Positions 25,401 through 34,634 of a DNA stretch of 64,000 nt are shown one piece after another. The notes under the pieces were generated by a model. The model worked only from the letters and a program-made list of their open reading frames with translations. It made no database searches and was not told where the DNA came from. Numbering within the stretch: position 1 is the stretch's first letter; each line of letters opens with the position of its first letter. Source of the DNA: Mytilus californianus (taxonomy: Eukaryota; Mollusca; Bivalvia; Mytilida; Mytilidae). The position numbers were made by a program, and so were the translations under genes. The stretch covers positions 137,937,635 through 138,001,634 of the forward strand of contig NW_026262668.1 of NCBI RefSeq assembly GCF_021869535.1, read 5' to 3'.

Positions 25401-25473
25401 TATCTTCATCGAATATGTCATCTGTTTTCTCTTGGTTTTCAAAATGATTGCCCATAGAGTTTTTGTCTGCCAT
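16250..25473 (-). CDS. YAE1: YAE1 (YAE1D1), Fe-S maturation adaptor, three coding exons
   Basis: Exons 25473-25342, 21669-21548 and 16421-16250 join without frame error (132+122+172 bases) into 141 residues and a stop. Residues 19-36 are acidic (FDEDIDDD) and lead to a conserved SKEWEKIQ segment. Residues 45-71 hold the Yae1 core, with glycines every fourth position (GYREGLTLGKE, then NGFNEGFSDGA), the deca-GX3-type signature. The C-terminal part is charged and probably helical. In yeast and human, Yae1 with Lto1/ORAOV1 recruits ABCE1/Rli1 to the cytosolic iron-sulfur targeting complex; assignment here is by family. The protein is shorter than human YAE1 (about 226 residues, from memory), so a further 3' exon is possible. 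The start at 25473 has an AAAATGG context; an in-frame ATG four codons upstream is an alternative, and a TAA lies upstream of both. Introns are about 3.7 and 5.1 kb and packed with repeats. Confidence 0.9.
16510..17020. other. YAE1 intron 2, 3' part, no recognised repeat
   Basis: Unique-looking intronic sequence between exon 3 and the minisatellite. Confidence 0.4.
17020..20092. repeat. 3-kb minisatellite in YAE1 intron 2, 49/43/39-bp units
   Basis: About 65-70 direct copies of a unit containing CAACAAACTACAGATATATG, then AATGGTTTGTACCTACCA. The full 49-bp unit has AATGACATGGTA; shorter units replace this by CAGTA/CGGTA (43 bp) or lack it (39 bp). A 317-bp higher-order block repeats three times (19081, 19398, 19715). 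A larger block near 17460-18210 recurs about 1,098 bp downstream, recognisable by the rare GATCTATG variant (17509, 18607). Short frames beginning MVCTYHG are artefacts of the array. Confidence 0.97.
20385..20720 (+). pseudogene. Retroelement RT remnant (Penelope-like or similar), copy 1
   Basis: Plus-strand translation gives a YKDDVLSL box (normally Y-x-DD), then SISYLDLHLEIDNES, then FPFLCSNIPAAPAYGVYISQ, interrupted by stops. This protein type is common in bivalve genomes, and I associate it with Penelope-like or related reverse transcriptases. A second remnant of the same protein is at 48405-48840. The C-terminus is lost at 20720. Confidence 0.7.
20721..21245 (+). mobile_element. Dispersed element family M, about three 158-bp modules
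   Basis: Direct modules (about 20765, 20925, 21085), each with AAGTTTCATGAAAAC, GAGTTATTGTCTGAAAACTG and AACACCCCATAACTTGGAAA boxes. Related remains continue after the nested repeat at 21246-21480. Lies in YAE1 intron 2. Confidence 0.75.
21246..21478. mobile_element. Small TIR repeat with GTCCTGCC-T(n) units
   Basis: Bounded by GGGGCTAGGATGAAA at the left and its complement (TTTCATCCTAGCCCC) at the right. Inside are about six irregular units of (G/A)TCCTGCCTTTTTT. It splits family M and sits about 70 bp downstream of YAE1 exon 2 in the direction of transcription. Confidence 0.75.
21548..21669 (-). CDS. YAE1: YAE1 exon 2 (Yae1 core)
   Basis: Acceptor ATCTGTTGCAG, then GGT in phase 0; donor AAG|GTGTAT after 122 bases, leaving AG to be completed by exon 3. 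It encodes the glycine-periodic core plus a short LYKLAKHRGEI helix. It is the only stretch in this region with clear protein conservation. The donor lacks the usual GTAAG but is acceptable. Confidence 0.92.
21690..22130 (+). mobile_element. 3' tail of a retroelement-type repeat
   Basis: Contains a TTTGTCATGGCATTTCGTTT box and a TTTGATTATCCCTTTGGTAT box that I recognise as frequent mussel repeat tails. It is probably the distal end of the same retroelement as 20385-20720 and 48405-48890, but the joining part is missing. The small frames here are not genes. Confidence 0.5.
22345..23490 (+). mobile_element. Dispersed element family E, copy 1
   Basis: Direct modules of about 150-160 bp, each with GTGTATAAGTTTCATAACAT, TTTGGTTGAGGCAAACT and AAAGGGACATAACTC boxes. 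The element ends with a GGACGGATGTACGTACGTAC tract and a GCTATGGCGGGAGCATAAAA end. Positions 22346-23086 are almost the exact reverse complement of 55864-56634. A short inverted scrap of the family also lies at 22238-22270. In YAE1 intron 1. Confidence 0.85.
23500..23560 (-). mobile_element. Scrap of the retroelement 3' region
   Basis: Reads, on the minus strand, the TCCGGAGCACCTGAGATCAC box also found at 48790-48812. Short but distinctive. Confidence 0.55.
23683..23905 (+). mobile_element. Dispersed element family A, copy 3
   Basis: ATACCAGGATTATAATTTAA, then ACATAAGACTCATCTGTGAT, then a GTGCCAAATAGGGCTAAGCT box, in the same order as copy 1 at 4465. The internal segment that is tandemly expanded in copy 2 is single here. 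Confidence 0.75.
23906..24781. other. YAE1 intron 1, no recognised feature
   Basis: AT-rich with a G run at about 24055. No exon supported. Confidence 0.4.
24782..24963. repeat. Foldback element with 43-bp perfect arms
   Basis: Arms 24782-24824 and 24921-24963 are exact reverse complements around a 96-base AT-rich loop. Each arm contains the word AATAACACTTG twice in diverged form. Lies in YAE1 intron 1, about 380 bp from exon 1. Confidence 0.9.
25342..25473 (-). CDS. YAE1: YAE1 exon 1 (start codon exon)
   Basis: Begins MADKNSMGNHFENQE and runs through the acidic FDEDIDDD and YIVSKEWEKI segments, ending CTA TTG GAG before GTGTCT. The donor is weak, but the next in-frame codon after it is a TAA, so the exon must end here, and the join to exon 2 gives LLEGGYREG, as expected for Yae1. 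Confidence 0.88.
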
Positions 25474-26590
25474 TTTAAGAGTCATGTGATCAGGTATATT
25501 ACATTGAAGTGTTTAGTCAATAAGTAAGGAAAAGTGTATACTAATATTTTCATCATTCTTTTGGTCTTTTGTTTTATCTTAAGTACTCGTAAATATTGAT
25601 GACGATTGAAAATCATTGAAAGGCAATAGTCACGAAGTTTATCGCATTTTATTAAAGCAAATAAGGTTACGGTAGTATTAATTACTTCAACACTACACCA
25701 TTCTTTTCTCCCGCAGAATAATTGAACTTCCAGAACAGTTTATAAAGAACCAATTTCTTAGTAAAAACAAACACCACCTGTTAGCATTCTATCAGATATT
25801 AAGTAGAAAGATCATAAAGCCACTCTGTAAACTAATTCATGAACTGTCATATAGTTTTTACTCACCTGTACCGCACTTACACAAGCACCTTACCACGAGT
25901 GGCACTTGTCTCAGTTTTATTTACCTAGATATATAACACAAAGTATTCTTGTTTTTTGTGACTTTGTATTGTACCATCATGTTACATGAGTGAATAGAAA
26001 TGAATTTATCACTTTGATGTATAATAATGATCATGACTAATTAAAAACTAATTACTTTGCATTCCTGAAATTAGTATACAATTTAAAATTTATTAAACAT
26101 TCTCATTATTATACAATTTTAATCACTTTGATCTTTAATATTTTTTCTTATCTAATTATTTTTAAATAACAATTATTTTAAAGATTGAATTTAAATGCAA
26201 AGTTACAAATAATAATCATATATATACATAAATTTATTGTTGACTCAATTACTTCAATCATCATGATCATTGTATCTGATTAATGCTCTTTATTGGCTCT
26301 GTAATATTTGGAAAAATTAAATATTCTATTCTATACATACATATCTATTGTCTGTGTATTGCATATGTTATTGTTTATAATTATATTGTTTGTATGCTAC
26401 TTTATGCCCTCCTGGGGCCCTAATTTGGTGAATAAAAATATTCTATTCTGTTCTATTCATACAAAGAATGATAAATAATGCATTGGTTTTGGGAATTTTA
26501 ATTCATTTTATAAAAATTAAATGGAAGGAAAAAAATATTTTTAGTGTTAAGGTCAAGGTACAGTAAATGGGCTATGTCACAGATTTTCTT
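25474..26590. other. Upstream region of YAE1; no motif recognised
   Basis: Must hold the 5' UTR and probably the promoter of the minus-strand gene. I see no TATA box at a defensible distance and no CpG-rich patch. From 26270 it is very AT-rich. Confidence 0.35.
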
Positions 26591-26599
26591 AAAATTTTG

Positions 26600-27345
26600 C
26601 ATATACCTTTGGCTCGTAAAAAACCATGTACCCTTCATGTCTAAGTTTATATATCCAAAAATCGAAAAATAATGCCTTTATCTCTTTTTTCTGAAATACT
26701 ACTGATTGAATTCTTTCAAAATACAGGAGCCCATTTGTATAGAAAACACATAAAATCAGTGAAAAACGTTCTTAAATTTGTCTTTAAATCATCAAATTTA
26801 TAATTTTTTTTCCATAGATTTTTCTTAAAAAACTATATGTTGTTGGTACAAAAATTTTCGTTTTAATAATGTAAAATAATAATAGGGTCACCGACTTCGT
26901 TTCAAAGTGGTGTACTAGGTGAAAAAATACCCCAAAACGCCGAAATAATCATAACGTCATCACGTTGTATACCTTAAAATGTTGATTTTTGACGTTTTTC
27001 ACTATCAATAAGGTTTGTACACAAAAAAACAAAGTCGGTGACCATATGATTATTTTATATTACTAAAACAGTTTATGTATCAAAATCATATAGTTTTTTA
27101 AGAAAAATCTATGTAGTAAAAAATTTAAAATTTGATGATTTTAAGGTAAATTTATGAATCTTTTTTGTTGATTTCATGTGCTTCATATACAAATATTCAC
27201 CTATTTTGAAGAATTCAATCAGTTAGTATTTCAGAAATAAAAGAGATAAGGTTATTATTTTTTATGATTTTCAGATATAAAAACTTAGACATGAACATCA
27301 TGAACATGATGAAGGGTACATGGTTTTTCAATTTTTGTAACAAAA
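26600..27345. mobile_element. Long imperfect palindrome (foldback element), arms about 300 bp
   Basis: Left-arm words (ACCATGTACCCTTCAT at 26622; GGTCACCGACTTCGTTT at 26885) recur in reverse complement in the right arm (ATGAAGGGTACATGGT at 27310; AAACAAAGTCGGTGACC at 27028). The centre is near 26968. Arms are diverged by many point changes and small indels. No coding capacity. Confidence 0.8.
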
Positions 27346-27399
27346 TTGGAATTTTGGTTTCTTTCGACTGCAAAATATCAATAAATATTCTTCATATTT

Positions 27400-28440
27400 C
27401 AGACCTAACAGTTTAAACTTTACACGTATATAATGATGATTTTCTAGCTTAAACCACTTGGTTTTGTAATACTCCATTTTAGAAGGCTGAAAAGGGCCCT
27501 ATCCAATCTCTTTCTTTTAATAAAAAAAACTAAATTTGTTTCAGGAAGAAAGTGAGAAAAAAAATTGTTTGCTTTCATTGAAATTTAGGAAAAAATATCG
27601 ATTCAACATTAAGTTTAAAAAAGTTCTTGTTCCAGATATGGTATTGAAAAAAATTGTTTGTTTTAAGTTGAAATAGATAAAACATTGCAAGTTGAAATAT
27701 AGACAAAACATTGCAAGTTGAAATAGATAAAACATTGCAAGTCCCAAGAAAAGATCCATGCTCCCCCCCGCACACACACACAAAAGATGGATGGTCTGTG
27801 CTTTAACTGATCAAGGCAAGGAAGGAATTCCAAACCTAAATCAACATGAGAAACCCAATTTTCTTGAGAATTAGTATATTTTGTTCATCATATTGTAATT
27901 GTTTAAATTCAAATGTTTCTTCTGCAGAGATGATGAAAGTGATAATAAATACTTTGATCATATTCAGTAAATTAGTGAAATAAAGTTGCTTGCAAAGTAA
28001 AGACTTGCAGAAAAATTCAAACGTGAGATGTAGACTGATAAATAAGTAATTTAAAAATGGTTCTTTTTTTCTATTACAGGGTTGTCTTTCAACTGGAGGC
28101 CTCAATTTTTCAAGTTATTTATTCAGAGATCAGTTTCTTCATTCATTGTCATAGTTACCAGAAAATATGTAAGTGATGTCTTTAATTAATCAACTTCACC
28201 TTAATCAGAGACATGTATAGCATGTAGTATATATGCCTCTGCTCTAATACAGTCTTAACTGACCACAGTTAATATATCATGTGTTACATAATTAAATATA
28301 CAATTTATAAAACATTTGACTGATTACACAAATTCTTGACCTTAGTAGTAAACCTATTATTTATTTTGATCTACACTACATAAAATTGTTCTGTTGATTT
28401 TGTGTGAAAGCTGAATCAATAAGATGTGTTTTTGTCTTGC
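27400..28440. other. No gene; short local repeats
   Basis: Contains three copies of an AAAACATTGCAAGTTGAAAT-like word at 27670-27740 and a CACACA run at 27770. No exon recognised. Confidence 0.45.
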
Positions 28441-30631
28441 CTGCAATGAATTTTGTCATGTGAATTTCTCACTTATTATGAGTAATAGGATAAATATATT
28501 TGGTATATGGGTTCCTTGCAAAGTCTACATGTCCATCAGACAGAGTTCACCTGACCTCCACCTCATTTCATGGATCAGTGATCAAGGTTAAAGTTAAGTG
28601 ATTAGGTTCGTTTCTCAAATACTATTAAGTAATAGGTCAACTATATTTGGTGTATGGAATCATTGTAATGGGTACATGTCAGTCTGGCAGGTTTCATCTG
28701 ACCTTGAGCTCATTTTCATGGTTCATTGGTCAATGTTAAGTTATTGTGTTTTGGTCTGTTTTTCAAGTACTATAAGCAATAGGTCAACTTTATTTGGTGT
28801 ATGGAATGATTGTAAGGTGTACAAGTCTGTCTGGCAGGTATCATCTGACCTTGACCTCATTTTCATGGTTCATTGGTAAATGTTAAGTTTTTGTGTTTTT
28901 GTCTGTTTTTCAAGTACTATAAGCAATATACAGTCGAACCTCGTTGTGTCGAAGTCGAAGGGACCGGACCAAAGTATTCGACTCATCCGAGGTTCGACTC
29001 ATCCGAGGTCAAGTGTGTCGTCATAAATTTGGAATGCATTAAATATGGTATGAGATTTGTGTAAACTAGATACAATGAACAGTGTGCCTTTTTTTCGATA
29101 TGACACTTTATGATTGTGTATTCAATCTCCATTTTTGGTCCTTCTTAATAATTAAACACAAAAGTACAGATACAAATCATGCACAAATAAAATCAATAGT
29201 CTACACATTTATTTACAAAGGTCAGTCACTATAAATTATGAAATCACTGGTAGTACGAAATAAGTTCTGAACGGTCTCTGATGAGGTCGTCTGCTTTACA
29301 TTAAATTATCATGAATTTATTATAATTGTCATAATCCTTTTATTTATTGTAATTAATGAGTTTTAAATCTAACGATTCATTTAATCTCGGCTTGGGTCAT
29401 TTAAATTCGTTTCGTTTTTATCTCAGGTGAAAAATGTTCAACACACTAACATTCCACTTGAACGATCAACAAAGGTGTTACTTAGCGGTCACCATAAACA
29501 TGTCATTTTAACTGTTATACAAACATGTATATTTACTCAGCTTTAATCTCTTTTGAAAATGATTAGGTGACATAAGAAATACATCCGATTTGAATTTTTA
29601 TCATGAGGTCTGCATCTTTCGTAAATTCTTACTTTCGAACTTCAAGACATCGGGGTCAATTTACATTAATTTTACTTCGACGGGACTATAAAATATCTCG
29701 ACTTAACCGAGTATTCGAATCAACCGAGTTCGACTCATCAGAGGTAATTATGCATTGATCAAACCGGAATTTTAACGGGACCGAGAAATTACTTCGACTC
29801 ATCCGAGATTTCGACACAACTGAGTTCGACACAACGAGGTTCGACTGTATCAATTATATGTATGGAATGATTGTAAGGTGAACAAGTCTGTCTGGCAGGT
29901 ATCATCTGACCTTGACCTCATTTTCATGGTTCATTGGTAAAGTTAAGTTTTTGTGTTTTTGTCTGTTTTTCAAGTACTATAAGCAATATATCAATTATAT
30001 TTAATGAATGAAATGATTGTAAGGTGTACATGTCTATCTGGCAGGTATTGTCTGACCTGGTCTCATTTTTATGGTTCATTGGTCAATGTTAAGTTATTGT
30101 GTTTTGGTCTGTTTTTCAAGTACTATAAGCAATAGGTCAACTATATTTGGTTTTCGAATAATTGTTAGGTGTCCATGTCTTCCTAGCCGGTGTCATGTGA
30201 CCTTGACCTCATTTTCATGGTTCAATGGTCAATGTTAAGTTTTTGTGTTTTGGTCTGTTTTACAAATACTAATAGCAATAGGTTAACTATAATTGGTGTA
30301 TGGAATGATTGTAAGGTGTACATGTCTGTCTAGTCAGTATCATCTGACCTTGACCTCATTTTCATGGTTCATTGGTTAATGTTAAGTTTTTGTGTTTTGG
30401 TCTGTTTTTCTATTACCATAAGCAATGGGTCAACTATATTTGGTGTATGGAATAATTGTAAGGTGTACATGTCTGTGTGACAGTTTTTATATGACCTTGA
30501 CTTCACTGTCATGGATCTTTAAAAGTGTTAGGTTTATGTGATACTTGTAGTAAAACCTTTATCTTTAAGACTTTCAACATAAAATCAATGGTCAGGCGAC
30601 ACATTTCAGCGTGTGCACTCTTGTTTTCAAA
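28440..30631 (+). mobile_element. Dispersed element family F, copy 1
   Basis: About eight direct modules of about 155 bp, each with AATAGGTCAACTATATTTGG, GGAATGATTGTAAGGTGTAC and TGACCTTGACCTCATTTTCA boxes. It ends with CATTTCAGCGTGTGCACTCT. The start hairpin is missing here but is present in copy 2 at 48890. Interrupted by a TA-flanked element at 28931-29847. Confidence 0.88.
28931..29847. mobile_element. 917-bp TIR element in family F, TA target duplication
   Basis: Terminal inverted repeats start CAGTCGAACCTCGTTGTGTC and match for at least 23 bases at the other end. TA flanks both sides (28929-28930, 29848-29849). Subterminal regions carry several CGACTCATCCGAG-like words. No transposase frame is present, so it is non-autonomous. 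The CAGT start and TA site suggest a pogo/Tc1-mariner-type element (inference). Confidence 0.88.
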
Positions 30632-30773
30632 GAAAAGACAAAAAATAAAATATGTACATGTATAAAAAATGAAACCAGATTTTATTTCACTTGTAAAATC
30701 AGTGTCAACATCTGACATTAGTCAATAATTAAGGTCCATTTAAGTTACAGTTGTCATTAATTTGGTTGAAACA

Positions 30774-30890
30774 ATAAACAAAATTGCATAACTCTTACCT
30801 GAGCATTTTCTGCAATGAAATTTATTTGTTTATACAATAAACAAAATTGCATAACTCTTACCTGAGCATTTTCTGCAATGAATTTTATTA
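30774..30890. repeat. 63-bp direct repeat, two copies (third at 32130-32190)
   Basis: Two tandem copies of a 63-bp unit containing GCATAACTCTTACCTGAGCA and TTTTCTGCAATGAA. A third copy lies just past the far end of family G, so the element probably landed within or next to a small array. On the minus strand each copy reads CTCAG|GTAAGAG, a textbook splice donor. Confidence 0.85.
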
Positions 30891-31502
30891 GTCCCCTACC
30901 GACGAAGTCGAAGGGGACTTTAGGTTTGCACTCTGTCCGTCTGTCCGTCCGTCTGTCCATCCGTCAGTCCGTCCGGCAAATTAGTTTTCCAGACTTTTTT
31001 CTTCATGCTTGAAGATATTGATTTGATATTTGGTGTATTTTTTTTATCATGACAAGTTATAGATCAAGTTCGAATTTTGTTCCGGTCTGATGATTTAGTC
31101 CAGAGTTATGGACCATAACTCTGGACCATATCTAATGTTAACAATATTTCTGTACAAAGGGAGATAACTCATTTTTTAAAAGACATTCTTTGGTAAATTA
31201 TTTGAAGAATTTTTTGGCAGGTTTGTTTGTTATTTTGTATAAACTAATTTTCTGAATGCTATATATATATTAAAAAAATTATGATGTGAAATCCTTTAAT
31301 AAGATAATAATCTATTTTTATTAATATATATATTACATTACTTTGTGAAGATAAAAATTGTTGACATTTTATAGATAAGTTACAAATCTATATTAGTTTG
31401 TGACAAATAAAAGAAAAAATATTTGGAACTAATTATTATATTTGATTATAATTTGAAAACAGATATACTCTGTATTACATCATATCTAATTTTAGAGAAC
31501 TA

Positions 31503-31657
31503 TTATTTTTTGGGGCCCTTTATAGCTTGCTGTTCGGTGTGAGCCAATGCTCCGTGTTGAAGGCCGTACCTTGACCTATAATGGTTTACTTTTATAAATT
31601 GTTACTTGGATGGAGAGCTGTCTCATTGGCACTCATACCACATCTTCCTATATCTAT
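31503..31657 (-). mobile_element. Dispersed element family B, copy 4, nested in family G
   Basis: Carries the GGGGCCCTTTATAGCTTGCT box and the GTCTCATTGGCACTCATACC end in reverse orientation. Only the terminal part of family B is present. Confidence 0.85.
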
Positions 31658-31788
31658 TAATCATATCGAATGTTAAAGTGTTCTCCACACTTTTTTTCAT
31701 CATGCTTGAAGATATTGATTGATAATTGGTATACAGATCAAGTTCGAAATTTTGTTTCGGTCTGATAATTTTGTGCAGGGTTATGGTC

Positions 31789-31938
31789 AAAGACAGCGGC
31801 AAGGTAGACTGGAGCTCCGGCACCAACTCTCTCGGCGTAGTTTCCTTTCCTCAAAAGTCTGTGGATACGACCTACTGGGAACTGAAGTCCGGCACGGGAT
31901 GACCTAGACTTTGCTTTTGCCTTTGCTTTACCTCCTTT
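31789..31938 (-). pseudogene. Histone H2A fragment, 50 codons, frame intact
   Basis: On the minus strand the sequence reads, without stop or frameshift, from [15 protein letters not shown] through [20 protein letters not shown] to [14 protein letters not shown]. This is the lysine-rich N-terminal tail, helix 1, loop 1 and the start of helix 2 of canonical H2A (about residues 6-55). The start codon and everything after helix 2 begins are missing; a TGA lies immediately upstream. Both ends join directly to family G sequence. Base composition is clearly more GC-rich than the surroundings. Replication-dependent H2A genes normally lack introns, so DNA- or RNA-mediated capture are both possible. 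It cannot make a working histone as it stands. The opposite-strand frame at 31719-31907 is a shadow of this fragment. Confidence 0.93.
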
Positions 31939-32164
31939 TCATATTGATATTAAAAATTTAATCAGTTTTCCACACTGTTTTTAGTCTTGCTTGAAGATAT
32001 TGACTTGATATTTTCTTTTTGTTTACACCATGACAAGTTATAGAACAAGTTAGTGTTTGTTCCAGTATAATGAATTTTTACCCGGTAGGGGACTATGTAT
32101 TACCATGCAATACTCTCAGAATGCTTGTTTGTTTATACAATAAACAAAAATGCATAACTCTTAC

Positions 32165-32262
32165 CTGAGCATTTTCTGCGATAGAATTTATTTTGGGAGA
32201 TGTCAGACAAAAAGGGGATTTTTGCTATTTCATCAATAAATTCTGTCTCTTGACTTGTGTTT
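32165..32262 (-). other. Possible coding exon end with a strong splice donor
   Basis: The minus strand is open through ETEFIDEIAKIPFLSDISQN and on to a perfect CTCAG|GTAAGAGT donor at 32165/32164. No convincing acceptor or start is seen upstream, and the protein is not recognised. The exon end is the part that is also duplicated at 30774-30890. Low confidence. Confidence 0.22.
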
Positions 32263-32384
32263 ACTTGTGAATTGGCGCAAACGAAAAGAATTATTGGCGC
32301 AAATGAAAAAAATAAATTGGTGCAAATGAAGTTCAGTTTGGCGCAAATGCAAAATGAAGATCTCAGCATTAGGTATTTGTACAT

Positions 32385-33600
32385 GTATATTTGAATACAG
32401 GAAATGTATGTTATTGCTTAATGAAGAATAAACACTAATGTAGATAAAAATTAGTTATTTAGTCTAGTTTCAATGCCTCTTTCTGGAAATTATTAAGCAT
32501 ATTATTTTTAATGGCATATAAAATATGTACTACATGTTTGAAGATTTCCCTTTTCATTCTTGTCCAAATCATTAAATTGCAAATATTTCTAAAAAAAAAA
32601 AAGATGTTAAAAAATCTGACAGTGTCTAAATTTGAAATATCAAAATGTTTTGCATCAGTATTGCAAAATTCTCCATCTTTGGGCTATATAATGGAAATTT
32701 TACAGTGAGATTATGGAACTAAAAATCAAAAAAGAAATCTTGAAAGTATGGTCAGAAAAATGTCAGACTAGCTACAGAATTGGCTAGATCGAAAATGCTT
32801 TGATTAAACAGATTGTATAAGAGAATATTGTGTAGACAATTTTCTGTTGTTAAAGACCATATATATTGACCTCTAGATAGATTTTATTATCTCCTGCATA
32901 TCAAGCTGCGAGGAATAAATGTAATGGTCTGACACATCAATACTCAGAGACTGTTTGCCATCATGTTAAGGTGACCTAAAGTTATCACCATCTTGATTCA
33001 ACCATTTTAACAGGAGTTATGGGACTGTGACCAATTTTATAACTTCATCGAAGACTTGAGTTTGCTGCCAGGGATTGATTTACTGAAAACTTTACATAAT
33101 TGTTCAATTTAAAAATGAATTCAAATATATATCATTCCAGATTATAGGACTTTGACTGTTAGATAAATAAAAAGCATTTTTTAAATGTTATGCACTAGCT
33201 ATAGTTTACTTAGATCAAATTACTTCAAACTTCACACTGTTGTTAAGTTTGGTTGGGATTGGTGAATGTACTCTTGATTTTGAAAGTTATCTAGTTTTTA
33301 ATTCCAGAGTTATGGGACTTTTAACAGTCATAATCTACACAATACTTGCATGTATATATTACTAAGGGTATCCTCATGCATGTATATATTACTAAGGGTA
33401 TCCTCATCCATGATTTTCTACAAAGTCTTTATATTTGCTTCTGATTAATTGCCTTAAAGATATATAACAAATTTTTTTTTGTAGCAATTTCAAGATGCAC
33501 AATAAGGGTGTATCATGCCTTACATTGCATTGACAATTTTTTTCTGTATTGTGACAATAACACCTTGTGAATTCAACTACTCTGGGACCGCTTTACAAAA
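32385..33600. other. No recognised gene
   Basis: AT-rich. A 34-bp word (CATGCATGTATATATTACTA region) is doubled at 33346-33410. Patches at 33000-33310 resemble decayed repeat modules. No exon supported. Confidence 0.4.
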
Positions 33601-34176
33601 ATTTCTATACTTGGTAGGACTGTTTACCATCATGTATAGTCGACCTTTTCTCATCACTTGGCATCCATCTTCCATAGTCCGTCGTCGTCATTGTCCGTAG
33701 GCATCTATTAACTTTTACAAAAATCTTCTCCTCTGAAATACTGGGCCAATTGGAACAGAACTTGGCCACAATCATCATTGGGGTATTTAATTTAAAAAAA
33801 ATGTGTCCAATGACCCCGCCAGCTGACCAACATGGCCGACATGGCTAAAAAAAGACCATAGGGGTAAAATGCAATGTTTGGCTATTATTGAAAACCGTTA
33901 ACGATAGAGAAAATCTGACAGTGGCAAAAATGTTTAGAATGATGAGATCTATATCTTATGTCTATTGACATCAAAACTGCCAGACGACTTCTTGTAGGAG
34001 TTATTGCCCTGAAATGACGAATTTCACCATTTTTTTCTTCATTTTTGCCCATTATCTTGAAAATTATAATAGACAGAAAGAAACTTTTAATAATAAAAAA
34101 GATCAGCAAGACAAGATCTGCAGTCAACATGATTGAAATTGTTAGTCGACACCTTATTTAAGTTATTGCCCTTTAA

Positions 34177-34450
34177 GGTGGTACCCAACACCTTGACTAA
34201 TATTAATTTGGCTCGTTTAATTTTCATAAAATTTTGACAAAATGTTTACTTTGACCCTTTGACAAAAATATAAAAATTTCAAAAAATTTGAACCAACCAC
34301 TTTATCAGAAAAATTTCATTGGTTATATAGCAGTTTGACAAACACTAATTTTGATCATTGAGAAGCTTAATATTTCCTCAACAATACAACGTGATTAAAA
34401 CGTTTAGCTGATTTTTACAGAGTTATCTCCCTGTAGTGTTAGGTACCACC
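34177..34450. mobile_element. 274-bp MITE with TTAA target duplication (piggyBac-type)
   Basis: Inverted termini GGTGGTACC(C/T)AACAC at both ends, flanked by TTAA at 34173-34176 and 34451-34454. Other family H copies have an uninterrupted CCCTTTAATGA at this point (for example 41110-41120), showing the empty site. TTAA specificity is the hallmark of piggyBac-like elements; no transposase is present. Confidence 0.88.
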
Positions 34451-34634
34451 TTAATGACTATTTTTCCCAATGGTTTGAGTTTTGCTTATTATCTTGAAAA
34501 CTATAATAGATAGATGGAAACTTAAAATAGCAAAGATTATCAACAAGACGAGATCTACAAATAAGTCAGAACGACCGAAGTTAATGGTCGACTCTTTATT
34601 GAAGATATTGCCCTTTAGTGGAGATTTATCCTAA

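Larger units (their letters stand above)
30890..32128 (+). mobile_element. Dispersed element family G
   Basis: Begins with the hairpin GTCCCCTACCGACGAAGTCG/AAGGGGAC, then GTCCGTCTGTCCGTCC-type tracts, then modules with CTTGAAGATATTGA, GACAAGTTATAGA and AGAGTTATGG boxes. It ends CCCGGTAGGGGACTATGTAT, repeating one hairpin arm. Family B (31503-31657) and a histone H2A fragment (31789-31938) lie inside. Confidence 0.85.

Noticed and set aside
27541..27783. Cysteine- and phenylalanine-rich minus-strand frames
   Set aside because: Produced by a three-copy AACATTGCAAGTTGAAAT repeat and a CA run; no further support.
31719..31907. Plus-strand frame over the histone fragment
   Set aside because: It is the antisense shadow of the H2A reading frame, which matches H2A along 50 codons on the minus strand.
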